DNA of 64,000 nt. Source: Micromonospora pisi (GTDB taxonomy: Bacteria; Actinomycetota; Actinomycetes; Mycobacteriales; Micromonosporaceae). The stretch spans positions 6,200,001 to 6,264,000 of the forward strand of contig NZ_RBKT01000001.1 of the NCBI RefSeq assembly GCF_003633685.1, written 5' to 3'. The position numbers were made by a program, and so were the translations under genes. Numbering within the stretch: the stretch's first letter is position 1; the number at the start of each line of letters is the position of its first letter. This document shows, piece by piece, positions 24,026 to 33,384 of the stretch. A model generated the notes under the pieces. That model was not told the origin of the DNA, searched no databases, and saw nothing but the letters and a program-made list of their open reading frames with translations.

Positions 24026-25339
24026 ATGAGCGTCACGTCCCGCCGTCGGCGGTTCGCGGCTATCGCAATCGCGTCCGTCGCGGTGTTCGCCACGACGGCC
24101 TGTGGCGACGACTCGTCAGGAAACTCCGCCGATCCCAACGCGCCCGTCACGCTGATCGTCGACGTCTTCGGCGACCAGGGCTTCGGGTACGAGGGCCTGT
24201 ACGAGCAGTACAAGAAGGACCACCCGAACGTCACGATCCAGGAACGCGGCAAGGGCCTCGGCCTCGGTGACTACAACACCCGGCTGACCCAGCAGATCAC
24301 CGCCGGTTCCGGAGCCGGTGACGTCGTCGCCCTCGAAGAGGGCACGATCGTGCAGTTCTACGCGCAGGCCGACAAGTTCCTGAACCTCGCCGACGAGGGC
24401 GCCAACGACCTCAAGGCGAACTACCTGCCGTGGAAGTGGGAGCAGGGCACCACCCCCGACGGCAAGGTCCTCGGCCTCGGCACCGACGTCGGTTCGATGG
24501 CGATCTGCTACCGCAGCGACCTGTTCAAGGCCGCCGGGCTCCCCACCGAGCGGGAAGCGGTCGGTGCGCTCTGGCCGACCTGGGACGCCTTCATCGAGCA
24601 GGGGGCCAAGTTCGCCGCCGCCGACTCGAAGAACAAGTTCGTCGACTCGGCGACCAACTTCTTCAACGTCGTACTGAGCCAGGTGGCGGGCCAGGGCACC
24701 GGTTACACGTACTACGACAAGAGCAACAAGCTGGTCCTGTCGAGCAACCCGGACGTCAAGACGGCGTTCGACCTGACCACCAAGATGATCAACGCGAAGC
24801 TCTCGAACAACCTCCAGTCGTTCTCCAACGAGTGGAACGCCGGTTTCAAGAACGGCACCTTCGCCACCATCGCCTGCCCCGCCTGGATGACCGGCGTGAT
24901 CAAGGGGCAGGCCGGTGACGCCGCGGCCGGCAAGTGGGACGTGGCCAAGGCCCCCGGCAACGGCGGCAACTGGGGCGGCAGCTTCCTCGCCGTGCCGAAG
25001 TCGAGCAAGCACCAGAAGGCGGCGGCGGAGCTGGCCAAGTACCTGACCAGCGCGCAGAGCCAGATCGAGGTCTTCAAGAAGCTGGGCAACCTGCCCTCGC
25101 AGCCGGCCGCGCTCAACGACCCGGCGGTCACCGCCGCGACCAACGACTACTTCAGCAACGCGCCGATCGGCAAGATCTTCGCCGCCGGTGCCACCGACCT
25201 GAAGCCGGTCTACCTCGGCCCGAAGAACCAGGCCGTACGGACCGCGGTGGAGAACGCGCTGCGCGCTGTCGAACAGGGGCAGGCCGCCGACGCGGCCTGG
25301 CAGGACGCGCTGAAGAACGGTGCGGCCGCCGGTAAGTGA
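24026..25339 (+). CDS. cebE: Cello-oligosaccharide ABC transporter substrate-binding lipoprotein
   Basis: 437 residues, ATG with a GAGAGGGG site. The lipoprotein signal ends FATTAC (Cys 26). The mature protein is a family-1 extracellular solute-binding protein: TLIVDVFGDQGFGYEGLYEQYKKDHPNVTIQERG, DVVALEEGTIVQFYAQADKFLNL, GTDVGSMAICYRSDLFKAAGLP, FATIACPAWMTGVIKG and GGSFLAVPKSSKHQKAAAELAKYL. In Streptomyces CebE binds cellobiose and cellotriose; the assignment here also rests on the gene order and CebR boxes. A hairpin after the gene may favour its expression over the permeases. Confidence 0.92.
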   Translation: MSVTSRRRRFAAIAIASVAVFATTACGDDSSGNSADPNAPVTLIVDVFGDQGFGYEGLYEQYKKDHPNVTIQERGKGLGLGDYNTRLTQQITAGSGAGDVVALEEGTIVQFYAQADKFLNLADEGANDLKANYLPWKWEQGTTPDGKVLGLGTDVGSMAICYRSDLFKAAGLPTEREAVGALWPTWDAFIEQGAKFAAADSKNKFVDSATNFFNVVLSQVAGQGTGYTYYDKSNKLVLSSNPDVKTAFDLTTKMINAKLSNNLQSFSNEWNAGFKNGTFATIACPAWMTGVIKGQAGDAAAGKWDVAKAPGNGGNWGGSFLAVPKSSKHQKAAAELAKYLTSAQSQIEVFKKLGNLPSQPAALNDPAVTAATNDYFSNAPIGKIFAAGATDLKPVYLGPKNQAVRTAVENALRAVEQGQAADAAWQDALKNGAAAGK

Positions 25340-25355
25340 CCCGGCCGTGACGTAC

Positions 25356-25392
25356 GGGTGGCGCCGACAGGTACCCGCTGTCGGCGCCACCC
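25356..25392 (+). terminator. Intercistronic hairpin between cebE and cebF (attenuator or mRNA stabiliser)
   Basis: GGGTGGCGCCGACA (25356-25369) pairs perfectly with TGTCGGCGCCACCC (25379-25392) across a 9-nt loop. Such 14-bp stems after binding-protein genes typically make the first cistron more abundant than the permeases. Confidence 0.7.
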
Positions 25393-25428
25393 CAGCGTGA
25401 TACGTCACCCCTAGTTGAAGGACTTCCG

Positions 25429-26418
25429 ATGAGCCTGGATCTCGATTCGGCCCCGGCGGCCGGCCGGCACAGCCGCCCGGCGGACGACGAGCGGCGGCCC
25501 CGGCCCACCCGCGGTCGTACGCTCACCCGGCTGGACCTCAAGGTCTCGCCCTACCTGTACATCCTCCCGTTCTTCGCCATCTTCGCGATCTTCAGCGCCT
25601 ACCCGATCGGTTACACCGTCTGGATCGCGCTGACCGACCGGTCGCCGATGAACGCCACGATCAGCTTCGTCGGGCTGGACAACTTCGTCGAGCTGATCAC
25701 CCAGGACCCGCAGTTCTGGAACGCGGTGGTCAACACCTTCGGCATGTTCGCGATGTCGACGATCCCGCAACTGCTGATCGCGCTGCTGCTGGCGAACGCG
25801 CTGAACCGGAAGATCAAGGGCCAGACCTTCTTCCGGATGGCCATCGCGATGCCGATCATCACCTCGACCGCGGTGGTGGCGCTGATCTTCTCGATGCTCT
25901 ACGCCCGGGAGTTCGGGCTGGCCAACTGGCTGCTCGACCTGGTCGGCATCGGCCCGATCGACTGGCGGGCCAACCGGTACGCCTCCTGGTTCGCCATCTC
26001 CACCATGGTCGACTGGCGCTGGATCGGCTACAACGCGCTGATCTACCTGGCCGCAATGCAGTCGATCAACAAGGACGTCTACGAGGCCGCGGCGCTCGAC
26101 GGTGCCTCCAAGACCCGGCAGTTCTGGTCGATCACGATCCCGCAGCTCCGCCCGACGATCATCTTCACTCTGATCATCTCGACCATCGGTGGCCTGCAAC
26201 TCTTCACCGAACCGCTCCTGTTCACCAGCGGTTCGGGCGGCATCTCCGGCGGTTCACAGGGCCAGTTCCAGACGATCACGATGTATCTGCTCGACGTGAT
26301 GAACACCCGCTTCCGGTGGGGCTACGCCGGTGCGGTCGCGCTCGTGCTCTTCGTGCTGATCGCGTTGATGTCGACCATCAACTACCTGCTGGCCCGTCGC
26401 ATCAGCTCGGACAAGTGA
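25429..26418 (+). CDS. cebF: Cello-oligosaccharide ABC transporter permease
   Basis: 329 residues. A disordered N-terminus (1-40) precedes six transmembrane helices typical of the MalF-like permease class (first: YLYILPFFAIFAIFSAYPIGYTVWIALT). The EAA loop YEAAALDGASKTRQFWSITIPQLRPTIIF (near residue 225) contacts the ATPase. TEPLLFTSGSGGISGGSQGQFQTITMYLL follows. No ATPase gene is in the cluster, as is usual for ceb systems, which share the multitasking ATPase MsiK encoded elsewhere. It is separated from cebG by 11 bp. Confidence 0.93.
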   Translation: MSLDLDSAPAAGRHSRPADDERRPRPTRGRTLTRLDLKVSPYLYILPFFAIFAIFSAYPIGYTVWIALTDRSPMNATISFVGLDNFVELITQDPQFWNAVVNTFGMFAMSTIPQLLIALLLANALNRKIKGQTFFRMAIAMPIITSTAVVALIFSMLYAREFGLANWLLDLVGIGPIDWRANRYASWFAISTMVDWRWIGYNALIYLAAMQSINKDVYEAAALDGASKTRQFWSITIPQLRPTIIFTLIISTIGGLQLFTEPLLFTSGSGGISGGSQGQFQTITMYLLDVMNTRFRWGYAGAVALVLFVLIALMSTINYLLARRISSDK

Positions 26419-26429
26419 GGGACGCGAGA

Positions 26430-27332
26430 ATGACCACCACCACGCTCGGGCCCCGGCCCTCGCCGCTCGCCCCGACCAAGGACCGCCCCCGCAACCGGGC
26501 CGAGCGGCTCTGGAAGGCCAGCCCGCTGACCTGGGTCGGCCTCGTCCTCGCGGTGATCCTGTCGCTCTTCCCGTTCTACTGGATGATCGTCATCGCGTCG
26601 CGTACGAACGACGCGGCCAACTCCTGGCCGCCGCCGTTCCTCCCCGGCGGCAAGCTCGGTGAGAACATCGAACGGGTACTGGCCAACGGCGACGCGAACA
26701 TCGTCAAGGGTCTGATGAACTCGTTCCTCGTCTCCGGCACGATCACCGTCGCCACCGTCTTCTTCGGCTCGCTCGCCGGGTTCGCCTTCGCCAAGCTCCG
26801 GTTCAAGGGCAAGAACGCGCTGCTGCTGATCATCCTCGCCTCGATGATGGTGCCGATCCAGCTCGGTGTGCTGCCGCTCTACATCCTGATGGCGAAGCTG
26901 GAGTGGCTCAACACCATGCCGTCGGTCACCGTGCCGTTCCTGATCGGCGGCTTCGGGATCTTCATGATGCGCCAGTACGCCGAACAGGCCGTACCGAACG
27001 AGCTGATCGAGGCGGCCCGGATGGACGGCTGCTCCACCTGGGGGGTCTACTGGCACGTGGTCGCCCCGGCGCTGCGGCCGGCCGCCGCCGTCCTCGGCCT
27101 GCTCACCTTCATGGAACAGTGGAACCAGTTCTTCTGGCCCTTCGTCGTGCTGGCCGACCCGGCCAACCCGACCGTGCAGATCTCGCTGCGCAGCCTCAAC
27201 TCGGCCTACTTCGCCGACAACTCGCAGATCTTCGCCGGCACGTTGATCGCCACGTTGCCGTTGTTCATCGTGTTCATCCTCTTCGGCCGCCAGATCATCG
27301 GCGGCATCATGGAAGGCGCCGTCAAGTCGTGA
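26430..27332 (+). CDS. cebG: Cello-oligosaccharide ABC transporter permease
   Basis: 300 residues from the ATG at 26430 with a nearby GGGACG site. MalG-type permease with six helices (first: WVGLVLAVILSLFPFYWMIVIAS) and EAA loop NELIEAARMDGCSTWGVYWHVVAPALRPAAAV (near residue 195). It forms the channel with CebF. The stop overlaps the bglC start (GTGA), coupling uptake to hydrolysis of the imported cello-oligosaccharide. Confidence 0.93.
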   Translation: MTTTTLGPRPSPLAPTKDRPRNRAERLWKASPLTWVGLVLAVILSLFPFYWMIVIASRTNDAANSWPPPFLPGGKLGENIERVLANGDANIVKGLMNSFLVSGTITVATVFFGSLAGFAFAKLRFKGKNALLLIILASMMVPIQLGVLPLYILMAKLEWLNTMPSVTVPFLIGGFGIFMMRQYAEQAVPNELIEAARMDGCSTWGVYWHVVAPALRPAAAVLGLLTFMEQWNQFFWPFVVLADPANPTVQISLRSLNSAYFADNSQIFAGTLIATLPLFIVFILFGRQIIGGIMEGAVKS

Positions 27333-28720
27333 CCAACGAGCTCATCTTCCCGAGCACCTTCCTCTGGGGTGCCGCCACCGCGGCGTACCAGATCGAGGGT
27401 GGGGCAACCGAAGGCGGCCGTACCCCGTCGATCTGGGACACGTTCAGCCACACCCCCGGACTGACCAAACTGGGGCACACCGGGGACGTGGCCTGCGACC
27501 ACTACCACCGGTTCCGCGAGGACATCAAGCTGATGGCCGAGATGGGGCTGAAGTCGTACCGGTTCTCGCTCTCGTGGCCCCGGATCCAGCCCAACGGCAG
27601 CGGACGGGCCAACCCCGAGGGGGTCGACTTCTACCAGCGGCTCATCGACGACCTGCTCGAACACGACATCGAGCCGTGGGTGACGCTCTACCACTGGGAC
27701 CTGCCGCAGCCGTTGCAGGACGCCGGTGGCTGGCCGGCCCGGGACACCGCCGAGCGCTTCGCCGAGTACGCCGCCCTGTCCCACCACGTCCTCGGTGACC
27801 GGGTCCGCTACTGGACCACCCTCAACGAGCCCTGGTGCTCGGCCTTCCTCGGTTACGGCTCCGGGGCCCACGCCCCCGGTCTGAGCGACGCGGAGGCGGC
27901 CGTAAAGGCCGGCCACCACCTGATGCTCGGCCACGGTCTCGCCGTACAGGCGATCCGGGACGTCCGGCCCGAACACGAACTCGGCATCACGCTCAACCTG
28001 TACGCGGTCTCGCCGCAGCAGGACACCCCGGTCGACGTCGACGCCGCCCGCCGCATCGACGGGCTGGCCAACCGGTTCTTCCTCGACCCGATCCTGCGCG
28101 GGGAGTACCCGGCCGACGTGGTCGAGGACCTGGCGAAGGTGACCGACTTCGGGCACGTACGCGACGGCGACATGGAGATCATCTCCAGTCCGCTCTCGGT
28201 ACTGGGGATCAACTACTACAGCCGGCACGTGGTGGCCGCCCCGGTCGAGGGGGTCGAGCCGGAGCCGTACTGGCGGGCACCGTCGAACTGGCCCGGCAGC
28301 GAGCAGGTCCGGTTCGTCACCCGGGGCGTGCCGGTGACCGACATGAACTGGGAGATCGACGCCCCGGGCCTGGTCGAGGTCCTGGAGCGGGTGCACCGGG
28401 AGTACCCGGAGGTACCGCTCTACATCACCGAGAACGGGGCCGCCTTCGTCGACGAGGTGGTCGACGGGGAGGTCGACGACGTCGACCGGGTAGCGTACTT
28501 CGACGCCCATCTCCGGGCCTGTCACACCGCGATCGAGGCGGGTGTGCCATTGCGTGGATACTTCGCCTGGTCCCTGATGGATAATTTCGAATGGGCATGG
28601 GGCTACACGAAGCGTTTCGGCATGATCCACGTCGATTACGACACCCAGCTTCGTACCCCCAAGTCCAGCGCCAGGTGGTACGCCGACGTGATCCGACGTA
28701 ACGGTCTGGCCGCACAATAA
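27329..28720 (+). CDS. bglC: GH1 beta-glucosidase (intracellular)
   Basis: 463 residues, GTG start overlapping cebG by 4 nt; no signal peptide. GH1 landmarks: FLWGAATAAYQIEGG at the N-terminus, the acid/base Glu in WTTLNEPW (near residue 168), GINYYSRH, and the nucleophile Glu in LYITENGAA (near 370). FAWSLMDNFEWAWGYTKRFG near the end is the glycone-binding segment. It cleaves imported cellobiose and cellotriose to glucose, which supplies the end of the pathway begun by the GH9 cellulase at 37.4 kb. Confidence 0.95.
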   Translation: MTNELIFPSTFLWGAATAAYQIEGGATEGGRTPSIWDTFSHTPGLTKLGHTGDVACDHYHRFREDIKLMAEMGLKSYRFSLSWPRIQPNGSGRANPEGVDFYQRLIDDLLEHDIEPWVTLYHWDLPQPLQDAGGWPARDTAERFAEYAALSHHVLGDRVRYWTTLNEPWCSAFLGYGSGAHAPGLSDAEAAVKAGHHLMLGHGLAVQAIRDVRPEHELGITLNLYAVSPQQDTPVDVDAARRIDGLANRFFLDPILRGEYPADVVEDLAKVTDFGHVRDGDMEIISSPLSVLGINYYSRHVVAAPVEGVEPEPYWRAPSNWPGSEQVRFVTRGVPVTDMNWEIDAPGLVEVLERVHREYPEVPLYITENGAAFVDEVVDGEVDDVDRVAYFDAHLRACHTAIEAGVPLRGYFAWSLMDNFEWAWGYTKRFGMIHVDYDTQLRTPKSSARWYADVIRRNGLAAQ

Positions 28721-28742
28721 CCAGGCCAGTCAGAACCGGGGT

Positions 28743-28777
28743 GCCGGCACCGACCCATCGACGCCGTCGGTGCCGGC
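28743..28777 (+). terminator. Hairpin between bglC and cebR
   Basis: GCCGGCACCGAC (28743-28754) pairs perfectly with GTCGGTGCCGGC (28766-28777) across 11 nt. It lies in the 83-bp gap and may end most transcripts while letting some read into cebR. Confidence 0.6.
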
Positions 28778-28803
28778 CCACCCCAACGTCGGAGGAGCAG
28801 ACC

Positions 28804-29850
28804 ATGACAACCCAGCGCACCCGGTCACTCGGGCGGCCCACCCTGGACGCGGTCGCCGCCCGTGCCGGGGTCGGCCGGGGAACGGTCTCCCGGGTCGTCA
28901 ACGGCTCGCCGCAGGTGAGTCCGGAGGCCAGGGCGGCGGTCCAGCAGGCCATCGCCGAACTGGGCTACGTACCCAACCGCGCCGCCCGCGCGCTGGTCAC
29001 ACAGCGTACGGACTCGGTGGCGTTGGTCGTCTCCGAGTCGGAGGAACGGGTCTTCGGCGAGCCGTTCTTCGCCGGCATCGTGCGCGGCATCAGCTCCGGC
29101 CTGCTCGACACCCCGATGCAGCTCTGGCTCGCCATGGCCCAGTCGCCGGCCGAGCGGGAACGGGTCGAGCACCACCTCACCCCGCAGCACGTGGACGGCG
29201 TACTCCTGCTCTCCCTGCACGACGCCGACCCGCTGCCGACCCTGCTGGAGCAGCGGTCGTTGCCGGCGGTGCTCGGCGGGCGGCCGGCCCGGATGCTGCA
29301 ACCGGGCGCGCAGGCCGCCTACTTCGTCGACGTGGACAACGCCGGCGGCGCCCGGCAGGCGGTGGAACACCTGGTCCAGCGGGGCCGGACCCGGGTCGCC
29401 ACGATCGCCGGTCCCCAGGACATGGCGGTCGGCGTGGCCCGGCTCGCCGGCTACCGGCAGGCGGTCCAGGCCAGCGGCCGGCCGGTCAGCGAACACCTGA
29501 TCGCGTACGGGGACTTCAGCGAGAGCAGCGGCACCTCGGCCATGCGCCGGCTGCTGGAGCAGTGCCCGGACCTCGACGCCGTCTTCGTCGCCTCCGACCT
29601 GATGGCCTGCGGTGCGCTGCGCGCCCTGCGGGAGGCCGGCCGGCGGGTGCCCGAGGACGTGGCGGTGGTCGGGTTCGAGGACGCGCCGATCGCCCGTCAG
29701 GCCGACCCGCCGCTGACCACCGTGCACCAGCCGGTCGAGGAGATGGGCCGGCAGATGGCCCGGCTGCTGATGTCCCGGATCCGCCGCGAGGACCTCCAGA
29801 CCCCCTACGTCCTCCTCGACACCCACCTGGTCCACCGCGCCTCCGCCTGA
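28804..29850 (+). CDS. cebR: LacI-family repressor of cello-oligosaccharide utilisation
   Basis: 348 residues from the ATG at 28804 with a CGGAGGAG site. The HTH (about 10-55) reads RPTLDAVAARAGVGRGTVSRVVNGSPQVSPEARAAVQQAIAELGYVPNRAARALV, followed by a periplasmic-binding-protein-like ligand domain (VALVVSESEERVFGEPFFAGIVRGI, VDNAGGARQAVEHLV, DAVFVASDLMACGALRAL, VVGFEDAPIARQADPPLTTVHQP). Its position at the end of the ceb operon and the CebR boxes at cebE and at the GH9 gene identify it. Cellobiose is the expected inducer. Confidence 0.93.
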   Translation: MTTQRTRSLGRPTLDAVAARAGVGRGTVSRVVNGSPQVSPEARAAVQQAIAELGYVPNRAARALVTQRTDSVALVVSESEERVFGEPFFAGIVRGISSGLLDTPMQLWLAMAQSPAERERVEHHLTPQHVDGVLLLSLHDADPLPTLLEQRSLPAVLGGRPARMLQPGAQAAYFVDVDNAGGARQAVEHLVQRGRTRVATIAGPQDMAVGVARLAGYRQAVQASGRPVSEHLIAYGDFSESSGTSAMRRLLEQCPDLDAVFVASDLMACGALRALREAGRRVPEDVAVVGFEDAPIARQADPPLTTVHQPVEEMGRQMARLLMSRIRREDLQTPYVLLDTHLVHRASA

Positions 29851-29874
29851 CCGCCGCCCCACCCCCCCCACCGC

Positions 29875-29932
29875 CGATCTAGGGCAAATCAAGGTGGGTG
29901 GAGATCAAACAGCAGGGTTTTGCCCTAGATCG
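29875..29932. repeat. 58-bp dyad element between cebR and acyl-CoA dehydrogenase
   Basis: CGATCTAGGGCAAA (29875-29888) and its exact complement TTTGCCCTAGATCG (29919-29932) flank a 30-bp centre that contains two ATCAA direct repeats. It lies between convergent genes and could terminate both. The stop codon (TAG) of the acyl-CoA dehydrogenase lies inside the right arm, so the element helps form that gene's end. Confidence 0.7.
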
Positions 29933-31157
29933 ACGGGGGAGGGGGCGGGGCCCAGCGGCGGAGTTCGCGGCGGGCGAGGGAGGCGCGGTGGACCTCGTCG
30001 GGACCGTCGGCCAGCCGGAGGGTGCGGGCCTGGGCCCAGAGCGCGGCGAGCGGGGTGTCCTGGCTGACGCCGGCCGCGCCGTACGCCTGGATAGCCTTGT
30101 CGATCACCCACTCGGCCATCGCCGGGGTGGCGATCTTGATGGCCTGGATCTCGGTGTGCGCGCCCCGGTTCCCGACCGTGTCCATCAACCAGGCGGTCTT
30201 GAACACCAGTAACCGGGCCTGCTCGATGCGGACCCGGGACTCCGCGATCCAGTCCCGGATCACCCCCTGCTCGGCGAGCGGCCGGCCGAACGCGACCCGT
30301 TCCGAGGTACGCCGGCAGAGCAGTTCGAGGGCCCGTTCGGCCATCCCGACCAGCCGCATGCAGTGGTGGATCCGGCCCGGCCCGAGCCGCGCCTGGGCGA
30401 TCGCGAAACCGTTGCCCTCGCCACCGATCAGGTTCTCCGCCGGCACCCGTACGTCCTCGAAGCTCACCTCGGCATGGCCGCCGTGTGCGCCGTCGGTGTA
30501 ACCGAAGACGGTCATGCCGCGTCGTACCGTCACACCCGGGGTGTCCCGGGGCACCAGCACCATGCTCTGCTGCCGGTGCCGGTCGGCGTCCGGGTCGGTC
30601 TTGCCCATCACGATGAAGATCTCGCAGCGCGGGTCCATCGCCCCGGACGACCACCACTTGCGCCCGTTCACCACGTACTCGTCGCCCTCACGGTCGATCC
30701 GGGTGGCGATGTTGGTGGCGTCCGAGGAGGCCACCTCCGGCTCGGTCATGCAGAACGCCGAGCGGATCTCCCCGTCCAGCAGCGGGCGCAGCCAGCGCTC
30801 CCGCTGGGCCGGCGAGCCGAACTCGGCCAGCAACTCCATGTTGCCGGTGTCGGGGGCCGCGCAGTTGAGCGCCTCCGGCGCCAGATGCGGGCTGCGGCCG
30901 GTCAGCTCGGCCAGCGGCGCGTACTGGAGGTTCGTCAGGCCGGCGCCGTACCCGGGGTCGGGGAGGAAGAGGTTCCACAGCCCACGCTCCCGGGCCACGG
31001 CCTTGAGCTCGTCGAGCACCGGCGGCCGGGACCACGGGTCGGCCTCCTCGGCCACCTGGGCCGCGTGCACCGGCTCGGCCGGGTAGATGTGTTCGATCAG
31101 GAAATCGTGCAGCTTCTCGTGCAGTTCCGCCGTACGGGCGTCGAATCCGAACTCCAT
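29925..31157 (-). CDS. Acyl-CoA dehydrogenase (ACAD10/11-like)
   Basis: 410 residues, ATG start. The FAD-dependent fold is complete: N-terminal helical domain, [20 protein letters not shown] (flavin-contacting strand, near residue 135), [22 protein letters not shown], and C-terminal helices with [72 protein letters not shown] follows. A Pro-rich tail (PPPPPSI) runs into the dyad repeat. The closest architectural match I recognise is the dehydrogenase part of ACAD10/11. A kinase-like phosphotransferase lies 56 bp upstream on the same strand. Confidence 0.9.
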   Translation of the reverse strand: MEFGFDARTAELHEKLHDFLIEHIYPAEPVHAAQVAEEADPWSRPPVLDELKAVARERGLWNLFLPDPGYGAGLTNLQYAPLAELTGRSPHLAPEALNCAAPDTGNMELLAEFGSPAQRERWLRPLLDGEIRSAFCMTEPEVASSDATNIATRIDREGDEYVVNGRKWWSSGAMDPRCEIFIVMGKTDPDADRHRQQSMVLVPRDTPGVTVRRGMTVFGYTDGAHGGHAEVSFEDVRVPAENLIGGEGNGFAIAQARLGPGRIHHCMRLVGMAERALELLCRRTSERVAFGRPLAEQGVIRDWIAESRVRIEQARLLVFKTAWLMDTVGNRGAHTEIQAIKIATPAMAEWVIDKAIQAYGAAGVSQDTPLAALWAQARTLRLADGPDEVHRASLARRELRRWAPPPPPSI

Positions 31158-31213
31158 CGGTGTGTCCCCCTGTCGCGTCGGTCGGTGCCGCTACGAGCTC
31201 GCCGGGCACCGCA

Positions 31214-32377
31214 TCAGCCCCGCCCCACGGCTGCCAGCCCGTGCGTGACCAGTGGCTGCACCATCTCGCCGATCCGGTCGAACCCGTCGCCGACGGTCTG
31301 CCCGAGGGTGTGCCGGTAGTGGATGCCCTCGCAGATCACCGCGAGTTTGAAGCAGCCGAGCGCGATGTGCCAGTCCAGCGGGCCGACGTCCACGTCGGCG
31401 CGGCTGGCGTAGCGGTCGATGAGTTCGGCGCCGGACGGAAATCCGGCCCGGGGTCCGAGCCCGTCGGCGACCGGGTTGCCGGCCGTGTCGTCGCGGTCGC
31501 CGAGCACGTCCCAGTACGTCAGCAGCAGCCCGAGGTCGGCCAGGGGGTCGCCGAGGGTGGCCATCTCCCAGTCGAGCACAGCCCGAATGGTCGCCATCGC
31601 CGGTGGGGCGGTGGTCGGTGGCCCGGCGGCGGAGCGGTCCGTGGTGGTCGCCGCCGGATCGGGTGCGGGCTCGGCGAGCAGGTTGTCCAGGCGGTAGTCG
31701 CCGTGCACGATCCGGCCGGCGTTGGCCCCCTCGGGGGCGCTCGCGGCGAGCCGTTCACGCAACTCGGTGACACCGGGCAGGGGACGACTGCGTGACTGGT
31801 CGAGTTGGCCGCCCCAGCGACGTACCTGCCGGGCCAGGTATCCCTCCGGTCGGCCGAAGTCGGCCAGGCCGACCCGGGCGGGGTCGACCCCGTGCAGGGT
31901 GGCCAGGGTGTCCATCATGGACAGAGCCAGCCCGCGCCGCTGGGCGTCGCTGAGCCGGTCGGTCTGCGAGCGGTCCCGGAAGACCACCCCGGGCACCCAC
32001 TGCATCAGGTAGAACGGCGCACCGGTCACCCCGGGATCCAGACAGAGCAGCAGTGTCGCCGGCACCGGGACGCCGCTGCCGGCCAGCGCCGAGATGACCC
32101 GGAACTCGCGGCCCATGTCGTGCGCGGTGGCGAGTACGTGTCCGAGCGGCGGCCGGCGCAGGACGAACTCGCGGGAACCGGAGCGCACCCGGTAGGTGAG
32201 ATTGGACCGGCCCCCGGCGATCAACCGGGCCGTCAGCGCCCCGTCGAGCAGGTCGGGCCGGTGCGCCCGGAGGTGGTCGGCGAGCCGGTCGAGATCCAGA
32301 CCGGTCGGCGTCGGGGCACCAGGGGGGCCAGTATCACGTGCGGTCGGACCCGCTGGGTGCGAATCCGACACGGTCAT
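31214..32377 (-). CDS. Phosphotransferase family protein (kinase-like, ACAD10/11-type)
   Basis: 387 residues from the ATG at 32377; an ATG at 32437 would add 20 unconserved residues. Aminoglycoside-phosphotransferase/choline-kinase-like fold: ARLIAGGRSNLTYRVRSGSREFVLRRPP (nucleotide loop), catalytic loop RIVHGDYRLDNLLAEP (Asp in HGD), and metal-binding VLDWEMATLGDPLADLG, then LLTYWDV. In human ACAD10/11 such a domain is fused to a dehydrogenase and phosphorylates 4-hydroxyacyl-CoA. The separate genes here, kinase first, suggest the same two-step use. An internal Ala/Thr-rich loop (TTTDRSAAGPPTTAPP) is variable. Confidence 0.88.
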   Translation of the reverse strand: MTVSDSHPAGPTARDTGPPGAPTPTGLDLDRLADHLRAHRPDLLDGALTARLIAGGRSNLTYRVRSGSREFVLRRPPLGHVLATAHDMGREFRVISALAGSGVPVPATLLLCLDPGVTGAPFYLMQWVPGVVFRDRSQTDRLSDAQRRGLALSMMDTLATLHGVDPARVGLADFGRPEGYLARQVRRWGGQLDQSRSRPLPGVTELRERLAASAPEGANAGRIVHGDYRLDNLLAEPAPDPAATTTDRSAAGPPTTAPPAMATIRAVLDWEMATLGDPLADLGLLLTYWDVLGDRDDTAGNPVADGLGPRAGFPSGAELIDRYASRADVDVGPLDWHIALGCFKLAVICEGIHYRHTLGQTVGDGFDRIGEMVQPLVTHGLAAVGRG

Positions 32378-32554
32378 CCGAACAGTTGATGGCAGCTGGG
32401 CCAACTTGTCAAGGACGCCTTGTTGCGGCCGAGACATGGTGCGGCAACAGGGGCGAAATGGTCAGCCGGCACTCTTGGTCCAGGTAAGCCGGCGACCAGA
32501 TGCCGCGTACAGGCCCGGGGTTCCCGCGCCGACTCGTTCGACGGGAGAACAAGC

Positions 32555-33277
32555 ATGTTGCTGAGGGTTCGGGTGACGCTTCCCGACCGACCCGGCGCGC
32601 TCGGGCAGGTGGCCCGCACGCTGGGTGTGGCGGGTGCCGACATCGTCCAGGTCGTGGTCCTGGAACGGCTCGGCGGGCGGGCGGTCGACGACTTCACCGT
32701 GGTCTGGCCCGGGGCATCCCGGGTCGAACGACTGCTGGCCGGGATGGCGGCGATTCCCGGCGTGCAGGTGGACGGCGTCTGGCGGGCGATCGGCGCGCCC
32801 ACCAGCGGCGGCCAGGACGCCGAGTTGCTGGCGCAGGTGGCGGGCAACCCGGCCGACGGCCTGGCCACGCTGGTCGACGCCGTGCCAGGGCTGCTGGCGG
32901 CGGACTGGGCGGCGGCCGCGGTGGTTCCGGCCGACTGGGCGTCCCGGAGAGGATCGGCGCTCCCCGGGGCGCCCGGTGGGGCACCGGCGGTGGCGTACGC
33001 GAGTTGGCGCGCGCCGAGCCCGCTGACCCTGCCGGAGGTGACACCGCTGCGGGCCCGCGCCATGGACGGGCCGGTCGGCACGCACTACGTGGCGGCGCCG
33101 TTCGGTCGGGCCGGGCTGGTGCTCATGGTGGCCCGGGTGGACGCGGAGGGCCTGTCGGCGGCGGGCTTCCACGTCACCGAGGTGGACCGGGTGGCACAGC
33201 TCGTCCGGGCGGCGGCGGTCATTCTCGGCGACCGACTCGACCTGGTCAGCGCACCCCCGGCCGCCGTCAGTTCGTGA
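32555..33277 (+). CDS. ACT-domain amino-acid-binding protein
   Basis: 240 residues, ATG with GGGAG upstream. The N-terminal ACT domain (1-75) begins MLLRVRVTLPDRPGALGQVARTLGVAGADIVQVVVLERLGGRAVDDFTVVWP, a beta-alpha-beta fold that senses amino acids. The remaining 160 residues are Ala/Gly-rich, with a possible GAF-like stretch (VGTHYVAAPFGRAGLVLMVARVDAEGLSAAGF). It precedes an ACT-GNAT gene with the same ACT start and may be its paralogue or partner. Function is inferred only as ligand sensing. Confidence 0.8.
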   Translation: MLLRVRVTLPDRPGALGQVARTLGVAGADIVQVVVLERLGGRAVDDFTVVWPGASRVERLLAGMAAIPGVQVDGVWRAIGAPTSGGQDAELLAQVAGNPADGLATLVDAVPGLLAADWAAAAVVPADWASRRGSALPGAPGGAPAVAYASWRAPSPLTLPEVTPLRARAMDGPVGTHYVAAPFGRAGLVLMVARVDAEGLSAAGFHVTEVDRVAQLVRAAAVILGDRLDLVSAPPAAVSS

Positions 33278-33384
33278 CCGCTCAGCGCTGAGCGGATGAC
33301 CCGGGAGACCCGGCCGGGGCGGGCCGGCGGGTTCCCGGAGTGGGACCAGCCGGCGGGCCGGCGGGTTCCGGGAGAGGAGCTGGG

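Noticed and set aside
29875-29932. Insertion sequence remnant
   Set aside because: No transposase fragment and no target duplication are visible; it is reported as a dyad repeat only.
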